64,000 nt of DNA from contig NZ_WEGK01000008.1 in the NCBI RefSeq assembly GCF_009604405.1, positions 62,001 to 126,000 on the forward strand, given 5' to 3'. The translations under genes were made by a program, and so were the position numbers. This stretch comes from Nocardia macrotermitis (GTDB taxonomy: Bacteria > Actinomycetota > Actinomycetes > Mycobacteriales > Mycobacteriaceae). Positions 57,227 to 64,000 of the stretch are shown piece by piece (positions within the stretch are counted from its first letter, which is position 1; each line of letters starts with the position of its first letter). A model generated the notes under the pieces. That model had not been told where the DNA came from. It ran no database searches and worked only from the letters and a program-made list of their open reading frames with translations.

Positions 57227-58861
57227 ATGACGCGAGTCGCCGCCGCCCAGCTCGCCGCCGGAACCGATGTCGCGGCCAACCTCGACACCTGTCTGCGCGT
57301 CGTCGACGCCGCCGCGGCAGCCGGAGCCGACCTGGTGGTCCTGCCCGAATTCTGTAACCACCTATCGTGGTACGCCGACCGCGCCCATGCGCACCGAATG
57401 GCGTGCCGACTCGAAGATCGATTCCTGACCGCAATCGCCGAGCGTGCCGCGCGGCACGCGATGTACGTCAAGATCGGCATCACCCTCGCCCGCGAGGACG
57501 GCCGGATCACCGGCACCGGCCTGCTGTACGGCCCGGACGGCGCGCTGCTGGGCCAGTCCGACAAGCAGATCCTGATGGGCGCGGAGAACGATCACCTGGA
57601 TCGGGGCGAAACCGATTCGGAGATCATCGACACCCCGCTCGGCCGGATCGGCATGTACGCCTGCATGGAGGGCGTCATCTGCGAGGTCACGCGCTCGCTC
57701 GCGGTGCGGGGCGCGCAGGTGCTGCTCAACAGCCTCAACTCCTTCGCAACCGACGAAGCGAGCCTGCACATTCCGGTGCGTGCCGCGGAGAACAAGGTGT
57801 GGGTGGTGGCCGCGAACAAGGTCGGGCCGCTGCTGCCGGAGGCGCAACTGCCCGATATCGCGGCGAAGCTGGGCGTGCCGCCGGACCGGTTGCACGGTGC
57901 GGGTGAGAGCCAGATCGTGGCGCCCGACGGCACCACCGTCGCCCGCGCACCGCGGCACGGTGAGGCGGTGATCGTCGCGGATATCGATATCGCCCTCGCG
58001 GACGACAAACGTCGTCCCGACGGCACCGATGTCCTCACCGCCCGGCGGCCGTCGATCTACGCGGCGTCGTCGGTCCGATCGGTGCGACAGGCCCCGGCGG
58101 GTGCGGACGAGATCCCGGTCGCCGCGGCCCTGGCCGACACCGCGGTGATCACCGAACTCGCCGGTGCCGGAACAGAGTTGATCGTGCTGCCGGAACTCAC
58201 CGGAACCGTGGACGAAGTCGTCGCGGCACTGCGCGGCAGCACCGCGCACGCGGTGCTGTCGATCCGCGAGGACGCCGCACACGTCGCGGTTCTGGTGAAC
58301 GCGACCGGCGTCGTCGGCCGCCAGCCACAACTGCATCGCACTGCACGTCATCCCTGGCTCACCGACCTCGGGTCCGGGCTCGAGATATTCGAATTACCCT
58401 GGGGCCGAATGGCTCTCGTCGTCGGCGATGACGCGCTGTTCCCGGAGATATTCCGTTCGGCCGCCCTCGCCGACGCCGATGTGGTGGCCGTACCGCACAC
58501 CATCGGCGAACCGTGGGAAACCCGCCTCGGCCTGCCCGAGCGCGCGGCCGAGAACCGGCTCAACATCGTTGCGGCAGCACTGGATTCGTCCGGATCACTG
58601 ACCGCCTCGAGCTATGCCCTGAGCCCCGATTTCACCCTCTGGACCGCCTGGAAGGGCCCGTTCACCGGTGTGATCAGCCATCCCGAGGTAATCCCCGCAC
58701 CGCCGGGGGCCGACCGGATGCGGGCCGTCATCCGACCCGCGCAGGCGGTGAACCGCGCCGTCTCGCGCGGCACCGATCTGCTGGCGGGCCGCCCACCCGC
58801 CGCCGTCGCCGCCCTGCTGCGCGAACCCGCCACCGCGACAACCGAATCGGAGCCCTCATGA
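57227..58861 (+). CDS. Nitrilase-superfamily protein with a degenerate second domain
   Basis: A 544-residue protein made of two carbon-nitrogen hydrolase domains. The first (about 1-270) has the full triad E41 (VVLPEF), K113 (QSDKQILMG) and C146 (GMYACMEG). The second (about 300-530) keeps the Glu segment (LIVLPELTG) but has no Lys or Cys at the expected places ('ALVVGDDALFPE' replaces the Cys loop), so it is probably structural. The family hydrolyses amides, nitriles or carbamoyl groups. GGAGG precedes ATG 57227 by about 10 nt. First gene of the ATGA-coupled operon; its role in that pathway is unknown. Confidence 0.85.
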   Translation: MTRVAAAQLAAGTDVAANLDTCLRVVDAAAAAGADLVVLPEFCNHLSWYADRAHAHRMACRLEDRFLTAIAERAARHAMYVKIGITLAREDGRITGTGLLYGPDGALLGQSDKQILMGAENDHLDRGETDSEIIDTPLGRIGMYACMEGVICEVTRSLAVRGAQVLLNSLNSFATDEASLHIPVRAAENKVWVVAANKVGPLLPEAQLPDIAAKLGVPPDRLHGAGESQIVAPDGTTVARAPRHGEAVIVADIDIALADDKRRPDGTDVLTARRPSIYAASSVRSVRQAPAGADEIPVAAALADTAVITELAGAGTELIVLPELTGTVDEVVAALRGSTAHAVLSIREDAAHVAVLVNATGVVGRQPQLHRTARHPWLTDLGSGLEIFELPWGRMALVVGDDALFPEIFRSAALADADVVAVPHTIGEPWETRLGLPERAAENRLNIVAAALDSSGSLTASSYALSPDFTLWTAWKGPFTGVISHPEVIPAPPGADRMRAVIRPAQAVNRAVSRGTDLLAGRPPAAVAALLREPATATTESEPS

Positions 58862-59667
58862 GCGAAACCCTGCAACACGTCGAGCAGATGGTCGACGAGA
58901 ATCCGCGCGTCGATGTCACCGAGACCTTCAACGAATGGCAGGAACTGCTGTCCGGATTGAAGGACAAGATCGCCGGACGTTTCGAACTCACCCGCGATCC
59001 CTGCACCACCGATCTGGACTCCTACGGCGACGCCGCCACCGGCCCGTCCGGCAGTCTCGCCGCCTACTCCGGACCCGAGATCGATTGGCTCGTACACTCC
59101 TGGATCGGTGATCCCCGAACGGGTTTCGTGAATCTGCACCTCACCGCCTGGCTGGGCCCGCAGGTCCGGGTGCCGCATCTGGCCTCGGCGCTGCTGCTGT
59201 GGCCGCAGGGCTGGTTCTACGTGGACGGGGTGCCGCGCGGCGACCTGGTCGGCGACGGCGACTACTACGACAGCTACTACGCCGAGGCCGACGCACCGTG
59301 GCTGGCTTTCAAGGAGGACCACCCGGATTTCACCTGGTTCACCAGTCGCACCGGGTTCATCCGCGCCAGCCTCTCCCCGGTGGCGTACTGCTATTCGTTC
59401 CCGGCGAACCGCCCGAATCTGGACACCGTCGCCGAACTGCTCACCGCGAAGGTGGATCAGTGGCTCGGCTGGGTCGATGCCGCCGAACCGGTACCCGACG
59501 AGGAACGCGCCGCGCTCGCGGATCGGGATCTGCGGATCCGGCGCAATATCGCCGAGCGTGATCCGGCGAATGTGATGGGAGAGCGCATGTTCGGGGCCGA
59601 ACTGACCCAGCGTCTGGTGCGCGCCCTGTGGGGCGGGGACCGCGTGCTGCCGAGGCCGGTGGGATGA
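58858..59667 (+). CDS. Red chlorophyll catabolite reductase (RCCR)-like protein
   Basis: A 269-residue protein that I recognise as similar to plant RCCR, which reduces the open-chain tetrapyrrole made by pheophorbide a oxygenase. Shared landmarks in order: a Gly-Ser turn before 'EIDWLVHSWIG' (plant form: DF.L.SW.H), 'PRTGFVNLHLTAWLGPQVRVPHLASALLLWPQGWFYVDGVPRGDLVGDGDYYDSYY' (plant: DAPHFL.EF ... LLPRKDLV.HPDYL..YY), 'SRTGFIRASLSPVAYCY' (plant: SPS.F.RS..SPTA), and near the C-terminus 'RDLRIRRNIAERDPANVMGERMFGAELTQRLVRAL'. RCCR belongs to the ferredoxin-dependent bilin reductase fold. Coupled to both neighbours by ATGA. Confidence 0.75.
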   Translation: MSETLQHVEQMVDENPRVDVTETFNEWQELLSGLKDKIAGRFELTRDPCTTDLDSYGDAATGPSGSLAAYSGPEIDWLVHSWIGDPRTGFVNLHLTAWLGPQVRVPHLASALLLWPQGWFYVDGVPRGDLVGDGDYYDSYYAEADAPWLAFKEDHPDFTWFTSRTGFIRASLSPVAYCYSFPANRPNLDTVAELLTAKVDQWLGWVDAAEPVPDEERAALADRDLRIRRNIAERDPANVMGERMFGAELTQRLVRALWGGDRVLPRPVG

Positions 59668-60611
59668 GCATGCGACTGATCCGTTCGCTGTGGTGGTCCG
59701 CGCGCACCGAGGGTGACGCCCCGTTCGACACCGCACATCTCAAGGTCTACTACCCCGCCGTCGCGTCCGGGGACGATGCCGAACGCCTCACCGGCGTTTT
59801 CGCACCCGATCCCGCCGACGCGCCCTATCCGGTGGTGCTGTTCCTGTCCGGCGTCAATGTCGGGCAGGACTCCTATCGCCGTTTCGCCTCCGCCCTCGCC
59901 GAATCCGGTTATGTGGTGGTCACTTTCGATCGCGTCGCGGATCTGTTCGGCGGACAGCGCGGGCTGACCCCGGGCGTGGACCTGGCCGCCGCGCGGCCGG
60001 ACACCTACGGCACCCGGCCCACCTGCCCGACCATTCCGGCCGTCCTGGACGCGCTCGCCGAACTGAATGAGACCGAACCGCTGCGTGGCGCAATGGATCT
60101 CGACCGCATCGCGCTGGGCGGGCATTCCGCGGGCGGCACCGTGGTGTTGCAGTCCGCGCGCTACTTCCCGGCCGTGCGCGCGGTGTTCGCCTGGGGTGCG
60201 CACACCATGGTCGCGACCATGCTGGGCTGGGATCCCGGCACCGTCCTGCCCGCCCAGGTGGAGTGTCCGGTGCTGCTGGGCGTCGGCGGGAACGACGGGG
60301 TGATCAAGGGCAGTGCCGACCGCTACGGCGAGGGCGAGGACCGCCCGGACCCGGTGGTGCGGACCTTCACCGAGGCGCTGCCCGAGGGCGATCACATCCT
60401 CGCCACCGTGCCGGGCGCGAATCACTTCGGCATCGCCGACGCCGATCCCACCGCGGCCCGCGCCTTCCTGGACGAGGCCGCCGAGGTCGACGCCCTGACC
60501 CCGTTCGCCCGGTTGACAACGTTGTTCCTGGACGCCCATCTGAAGGATTCGGCGACCGCCCGCGACGAGCTGGCGGGTTTCGACGACGGACTGTTATTGA
60601 AGCGGCGCTAG
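59664..60611 (+). CDS. Chlorophyllase-like alpha/beta hydrolase
   Basis: A 315-residue alpha/beta hydrolase without signal peptide. 'YPVVLFLSGVNVGQDSYRRFASALAESGYVVVTFDR' corresponds to the oxyanion and strand region of chlorophyllase and dienelactone hydrolase relatives. The nucleophile is S155 in GGHSAGG, with probable Asp in 'GVGGNDGVIKG' and His in 'PGANHFGIADAD'. Chlorophyllases remove the phytyl chain from chlorophyll; next to RCCR-, PAO- and NYC1-like genes that is the best reading. On sequence alone it could be another esterase. Overlaps the RCCR-like gene by ATGA. Confidence 0.7.
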   Translation: MSMRLIRSLWWSARTEGDAPFDTAHLKVYYPAVASGDDAERLTGVFAPDPADAPYPVVLFLSGVNVGQDSYRRFASALAESGYVVVTFDRVADLFGGQRGLTPGVDLAAARPDTYGTRPTCPTIPAVLDALAELNETEPLRGAMDLDRIALGGHSAGGTVVLQSARYFPAVRAVFAWGAHTMVATMLGWDPGTVLPAQVECPVLLGVGGNDGVIKGSADRYGEGEDRPDPVVRTFTEALPEGDHILATVPGANHFGIADADPTAARAFLDEAAEVDALTPFARLTTLFLDAHLKDSATARDELAGFDDGLLLKRR

Positions 60612-60620
60612 GAGATCACG

Positions 60621-61742
60621 GTGCTCAAGAACTTCTGGTACGCACTGGAATTCGCGGACAAGGTGGGCCGCACACCGCGGCAGGTGCGCTGTCTGGGCCA
60701 GGATTTCGTGCTCTATCGCACCGAATCGGGTGAGCCGATCTGCCTGTCGGATCTGTGCGTGCATCGCGGCGGCGCACTGTCGATGGGGACGGTCAGCGGG
60801 GACTGCATCACGTGTCCGTATCACGGTTGGCAGTACGACTCGAACGGCGTCTGCGTGCGCATTCCCGCCAACGCACCCGAACGCGCCATCCCGCGCAAGG
60901 CCCGGGTGGACGCCTATCCGGCCGTGGAGCGGTACGGCATGGTGTGGGCGTTCCTCGGCGATCTGCCCGAGGAGCAGCGGCCGCCGATTCCGGAGATTCC
61001 GCAGTGGGCGGATCCGAGTTTCCGGGCCGTGCAGTACGAGATGGTCGTGGACGCCAACTACGAACGCACCTTCGAGAACGTCGTGGACGCCTCGCACACC
61101 CCGTTCGTGCACGGCACCGCGTTCGGCAATCCGGACAAACCCGAGATCCCCGATTTCCGGGTGCGCCAGACCGACTGGTCGGCCGAGGCGGACATCCCGC
61201 TGAGCCCGCCGCCGCCGAAAGGCTTGTGGGGCTTGCTGTTCCGCGGCAAGGAACTGCCGGACTTCGTCACCGTCACCAATGCGTGGTACCTGCCGAACAT
61301 CGTGAAACTGCACGTGCGGCTGCCGATCGGCGATCTGATGCTCTACGACTTCAACATCCCGCTGTCGCAGGATCGCACGCTGATCAAGATCCTGGGCTTC
61401 CGCAACTTCTTCACCGGCGGCTGGGCCGACGGCAATACCCGCAAGCGGATCGAGAAGATCCTGCTGCAGGACCGTCCGGTGGTGGAATCCCAACGCCCCG
61501 AACTACTTCCGTTCGACCTGTCCGACGAGCTGCACGTGCGCAGCGACGCGTTGCAGGTCGCCTATCGCCGCCGCCGCGCCCAGCTGATCAAGGACGGCTG
61601 GTGGGTCGGCGGTGACGATGTCGTCACCGGCGATTCGCCGCGACGCCGGGCCACCGTCCTGGCCTCACCGGCCCGCCACGACAATCCCGAACTCGCCGCA
61701 GCCTGGGTGCACAAGGCCCGCCAAGGAGGAGACCCCCGATGA
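60621..61742 (+). CDS. Rieske oxygenase of the PAO/vanillate demethylase type
   Basis: A 373-residue Rieske non-haem iron oxygenase. The [2Fe-2S] ligands are C46, H48, C65 and H68 (CVH ... CPYHGW); the mononuclear iron site is N153-D156-H159-H164 in 'FENVVDASHTPFVHG'. The pattern fits the pheophorbide a oxygenase / vanillate demethylase group, in which PAO opens the pheophorbide a macrocycle. The C-terminal CxxC redox motif of plant PAO is absent. No ferredoxin or reductase gene is visible nearby, so electrons must come from elsewhere. GTG start at 60621 with AGGAG upstream; the stop overlaps the next gene. Confidence 0.8.
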   Translation: MLKNFWYALEFADKVGRTPRQVRCLGQDFVLYRTESGEPICLSDLCVHRGGALSMGTVSGDCITCPYHGWQYDSNGVCVRIPANAPERAIPRKARVDAYPAVERYGMVWAFLGDLPEEQRPPIPEIPQWADPSFRAVQYEMVVDANYERTFENVVDASHTPFVHGTAFGNPDKPEIPDFRVRQTDWSAEADIPLSPPPPKGLWGLLFRGKELPDFVTVTNAWYLPNIVKLHVRLPIGDLMLYDFNIPLSQDRTLIKILGFRNFFTGGWADGNTRKRIEKILLQDRPVVESQRPELLPFDLSDELHVRSDALQVAYRRRRAQLIKDGWWVGGDDVVTGDSPRRRATVLASPARHDNPELAAAWVHKARQGGDPR

Positions 61743-62428
61743 GCCTGACCGCCGAGTTGAGCGACCGAACTCTCGAAACACTGTCCGGCGCACTGGGTTC
61801 CAGCGTCGAAGAGGATGAAGCGCTGGTGAGTCCGATGTCACCCGAGCCGGTGGGCCGGCTGCGGGTGTTCCGCGGCGGGCCGATCGACAAGCTGGTGACC
61901 GTCGATCTGGTGGTGCCGCCGATCGGGCTGGACAGCCACATGATCTTCGCGTTCACCGAACCCGATTCCGCCGTACCGCATTTCACGCTGGATTCGGTGC
62001 ATCACGGCGAGTACTACGCGATGCATCTGGATCTGGTGCCGCGCGCGGACCTCGCGGTGAATCTGGCCTATCTGGATGCGGCCTTCCTGCCACTGACGCC
62101 GCTGTTGGACGCGGCCTGGCAGATCGAGGGTGTCTCCGCGGCAGCCGTCGGGCCGCGGCAGCGGGCGATGATGTCGCCGTGGATGGTGGTGTGCCGGGCG
62201 ACCGAACCCGCGTTCACCGCACTCGGCGAGACCGTCGAGGCGTATCTGCGGCACTGGATCTCCCTGATGGACAAGGGAGTTCCCACACCCGAGGCCGATC
62301 TCCCGGCGCGCGATCTGGCCAATCGGGCCAATCTGTTCAGCCCCGAGGTCGACCCGGTGTGGCAGCAGGTGACGCGGATGCTGGGCGTCGAGCAGTCCGA
62401 GCGGGTGCGCATGGAGTTGGCGCGATGA
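61739..62428 (+). CDS. Bilin-reductase (FDBR/HY2-like) fold protein
   Basis: A 229-residue protein of unknown function that has the outline of ferredoxin-dependent bilin reductases: a strand ending 'VTVDLVVPPIGLDSHMIFAFTEPDSAVPHFTLDSVHHGEYYAMHLDLVPRADL', then 'MMSPWMVVCRATEPAFTALGETVEAYLRHWISLMDKG', then a helical end 'NLFSPEVDPVWQQVTRMLGVEQSERVRMELA'. It is distinct from the RCCR-like protein encoded 2 kb upstream. If correct, the operon would encode two tetrapyrrole-reductase-fold proteins. AGGAGG precedes the ATG; both ends overlap neighbours by ATGA. The assignment is by pattern only. Confidence 0.55.
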   Translation: MSLTAELSDRTLETLSGALGSSVEEDEALVSPMSPEPVGRLRVFRGGPIDKLVTVDLVVPPIGLDSHMIFAFTEPDSAVPHFTLDSVHHGEYYAMHLDLVPRADLAVNLAYLDAAFLPLTPLLDAAWQIEGVSAAAVGPRQRAMMSPWMVVCRATEPAFTALGETVEAYLRHWISLMDKGVPTPEADLPARDLANRANLFSPEVDPVWQQVTRMLGVEQSERVRMELAR

Positions 62429-63342
62429 GCGAACAAGCGGAACCGAGCCGCTGGCAGCAGCGCATCACCGGTGAATGGGTCGGCCGCCCTTCGCTTTTCG
62501 ACCACGAAGGGGTGTGGCTGGGGTTCGAGGACATTCGCCGGTCCTCGGTCTTCGAGGACGGCAGGACCACGTACTACATGGACGGCGGGCTCACCGGCGG
62601 CGGGCGGATGGCCGGACGCTTCGCGCTCGGCGCGCCGTTCGAATTCGGGGTGGTGGACTCCGACGGCGACCGGATCTACACCGGGCCCGATTTCTACGGA
62701 TCCGGCCAGCCCTACGGCGGTTTCGTGGACGCCAACTACTACGGTCCGGGCTGGCAGGTCGCCTTGAACACGTGGAACCAGACCGTCGGCGACACCCAGA
62801 TCTACTCGTCGGTGCTGTACCAGGGCCCGGCGATGGTCGGGGTCTTCACCGGCCTCTACACCCGCGATCCGGCCCTCGCACAGGAACGGATCGACACCGA
62901 AACCCGCTGTGGTGGTGTCACATTCACCTTCGCGACCAAGGACGACAGCAGTTTCGCCGGTGATCTGGAACTGTGGTCGGCCGATCAGCAGAGTATCGGC
63001 AAGTCCCGGATGACCCGCACGATCGCGCCGCGCGACCTGCTCACCGCCGAGCACCACCTGACTCTCGCGGGACCGGTCGAATCCGATCTGCGGATCGCGA
63101 TACGCCGCGACGGCGCACGCACCTTCCACGAGGGCCCGGACGCCTACGGCAGCGGACTCGCCTGCGGCCGAGCCAATTTCGTCCGCCTGCACTATGCCGA
63201 CGGCCGCCGGTTGATCGGGCGGGAATTCATGATGGACGCCGAGCCCGGGATGGGTGCGGGGTCGACGCTGGCGGTGGCCTATCAGCTGTACGAGCACAAC
63301 CGGCTCGCGGTGGTCCTGCACGGCGTGCTGGAGCGGCAGTGA
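62425..63342 (+). CDS. Unknown protein, probable beta-barrel (calycin-like)
   Basis: A 305-residue soluble protein with no family that I recognise. It is rich in Gly and aromatic residues with alternating strand-like segments ('ITGEWVGRPSLFDHEGVWLGFEDIRRSSVFEDGRTTYYMDGGLTGGGRMAGRF', 'YYGPGWQVALNTWNQTVGDTQIYSSVLYQGPAMVGVFTGLY'). The opening 'WQQRITGEWVG..SLFD..G' is reminiscent of lipocalin-type pigment-binding or lyase proteins. Fixed by ATGA overlaps between the bilin-reductase-like and NYC1-like genes, it probably handles the same substrate. A pigment carrier is one guess. Confidence 0.7.
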   Translation: MSEQAEPSRWQQRITGEWVGRPSLFDHEGVWLGFEDIRRSSVFEDGRTTYYMDGGLTGGGRMAGRFALGAPFEFGVVDSDGDRIYTGPDFYGSGQPYGGFVDANYYGPGWQVALNTWNQTVGDTQIYSSVLYQGPAMVGVFTGLYTRDPALAQERIDTETRCGGVTFTFATKDDSSFAGDLELWSADQQSIGKSRMTRTIAPRDLLTAEHHLTLAGPVESDLRIAIRRDGARTFHEGPDAYGSGLACGRANFVRLHYADGRRLIGREFMMDAEPGMGAGSTLAVAYQLYEHNRLAVVLHGVLERQ

Positions 63343-64000
63343 GCAACGTCGTCGTCACCGGCGGCACCCGGGGTATCGGATTGGGTATGGCCCGCGCGCT
63401 GCTGGCCCGCGGGCATCGGGTCGCGGTCTGCGGCACCGATCCGGCGCGGATCGAGGCGCTATGTGGTGAATTGGGTGATACCGCAGTGGTATTCGCCGCC
63501 GACACCACCGAACGCGCCGAGTTGCAAGCATTCTGGGACGCGGCGGCCGAACGGTTCGGCGGCGTGGACATCTGGATCAACAACGCGGGCGTCTCGCACA
63601 CCCGCACGCCGATGTGGGAACTCCCCGTCGAAGAAGCGCGAAAAGTGGTCGGCACCAACCTGATCGGCGTGCTGAACGGATGCGCCGTGGCGATCACCGG
63701 GATGCGGGATCGCGGCGGGCACATCTGGAATATGGAGGGCCTGGGCAGCGACGGACGGTCGGTGCCGGGCCTGGGCGTCTACGGCGCCACCAAACGCGCC
63801 GTCACATACCTCACCGACGCGCTCGCCAAGGAAGTTCCCGCCGGAGTATCGGTCGGGGTGCTGAGCCCCGGCATGGTCACCACCGATCTACTCACCCACG
63901 GTTACGACGATCCGGACGAATTGGCCAAGGCCCGCAGGATTTTCACGATTCTCGCCGATCCGGTGGACACCGTCGCCCCCTGGCTCGCCGAACGGGCCGT
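63339..64000 (+). CDS. NYC1/NOL-like chlorophyll b reductase (SDR), partial
   Basis: The first 220 residues of a short-chain dehydrogenase; the gene runs off the right edge. GTG start at 63339 overlaps the previous stop (GTGA). The cofactor motif TGGTRGIG is at 7-14, with S137, Y148 and K152 catalytic. The middle matches the plant chlorophyll b reductases NYC1/NOL closely in pattern: 'DIWINNAG', 'VVGTNLIG', 'GGHIWNMEGLGSDGRSVPGLGVYGATK' (plant: GGHIFNMDGAGSGG..TP..AVYGSTK) and 'SPGMVTTDLLTHG'. The NM(D/E)G.GS segment is unusual among SDRs and is the main reason for the call. In plants the enzyme makes 7-hydroxymethyl chlorophyll a. Confidence 0.75.
   Translation, partial: MSNVVVTGGTRGIGLGMARALLARGHRVAVCGTDPARIEALCGELGDTAVVFAADTTERAELQAFWDAAAERFGGVDIWINNAGVSHTRTPMWELPVEEARKVVGTNLIGVLNGCAVAITGMRDRGGHIWNMEGLGSDGRSVPGLGVYGATKRAVTYLTDALAKEVPAGVSVGVLSPGMVTTDLLTHGYDDPDELAKARRIFTILADPVDTVAPWLAERA

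Noticed and set aside
59664..60611. Calling the alpha/beta hydrolase a proven chlorophyllase
   Set aside because: The GHSxGG nucleophile and fold fit, but many esterases and dienelactone hydrolases look the same; the specific name rests on operon context only.

Overview
The window is high-GC actinobacterial DNA. It most resembles the mycolic-acid-producing Mycobacteriales, probably Nocardia or a close relative. The evidence is the order SPFH / NfeD / DUF3097 / hemH / inhA / fabG1 / VWA / DUF58 / MoxR / RipA-like / TPM-like membrane protein / acn / acnR / ABC-F, which follows a block long known from Mycobacterium. Several genes also have a -10 box only 6-8 nt before the start codon (leaderless transcription), and an exact AcnR-type operator lies before aconitase. 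The species call is inference.

Layout. 1-1.9 kb: SPFH and NfeD membrane quality-control pair, with a divergent DUF3097 gene that is frameshifted. 1.9-11.1 kb: a block that interrupts the mycobacterial order. It holds a 1449-residue soluble poly-HAMP hybrid histidine kinase with a stand-alone receiver, a secreted trypsin-like protease, a TauE-type permease and two arrays of 22-bp repeats. 11.1-28.6 kb: haem and mycolic-acid genes (ferrochelatase, InhA, MabA), the MoxR/DUF58/VWA chaperone operon, a RipA-like cell-wall hydrolase with a heavily structured leader, aconitase with its repressor AcnR, a thioesterase, and a two-gene ATP-grasp locus that looks like a graspetide (RiPP) system. 28.9-33.9 kb: assorted metabolic, transport and regulatory genes, including a lycopene-cyclase-like protein.

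33.9-44.6 kb: an L-rhamnose catabolic locus (LacI regulator, transporter, mutarotase / isomerase, aldolase-dehydrogenase, kinase, then LutABC lactate oxidation). Two identical 12-bp palindromes lie in the divergent promoter region. Two tiny ORFs are stitched between rhaEW and rhaB by successive ATGA overlaps. Together these genes would take rhamnose to DHAP and pyruvate.

47-64 kb is the most unusual part. An IclR regulator sits beside an acyl-CoA dehydrogenase / aldehyde dehydrogenase / FAD monooxygenase / aldehyde dehydrogenase operon. Next comes an operon for an MFS-like permease and two secreted neocarzinostatin-fold proteins. Divergent from that is a tightly overlapping operon that resembles the plant chlorophyll-breakdown (PAO/phyllobilin) pathway: an RCCR-like protein, a chlorophyllase-like hydrolase, a PAO/VanA-type Rieske oxygenase, a second bilin-reductase-like protein, an unknown probable beta-rich protein and an NYC1/NOL-like chlorophyll b reductase, preceded by a nitrilase-like gene. 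All these operons carry the same (A/G)TTTC-N7-GAAAC palindrome in their promoters, which suggests one regulon. I propose this as a bacterial chlorophyll or pheophorbide catabolic system. The functional claim is inference from sequence features recognised by eye.
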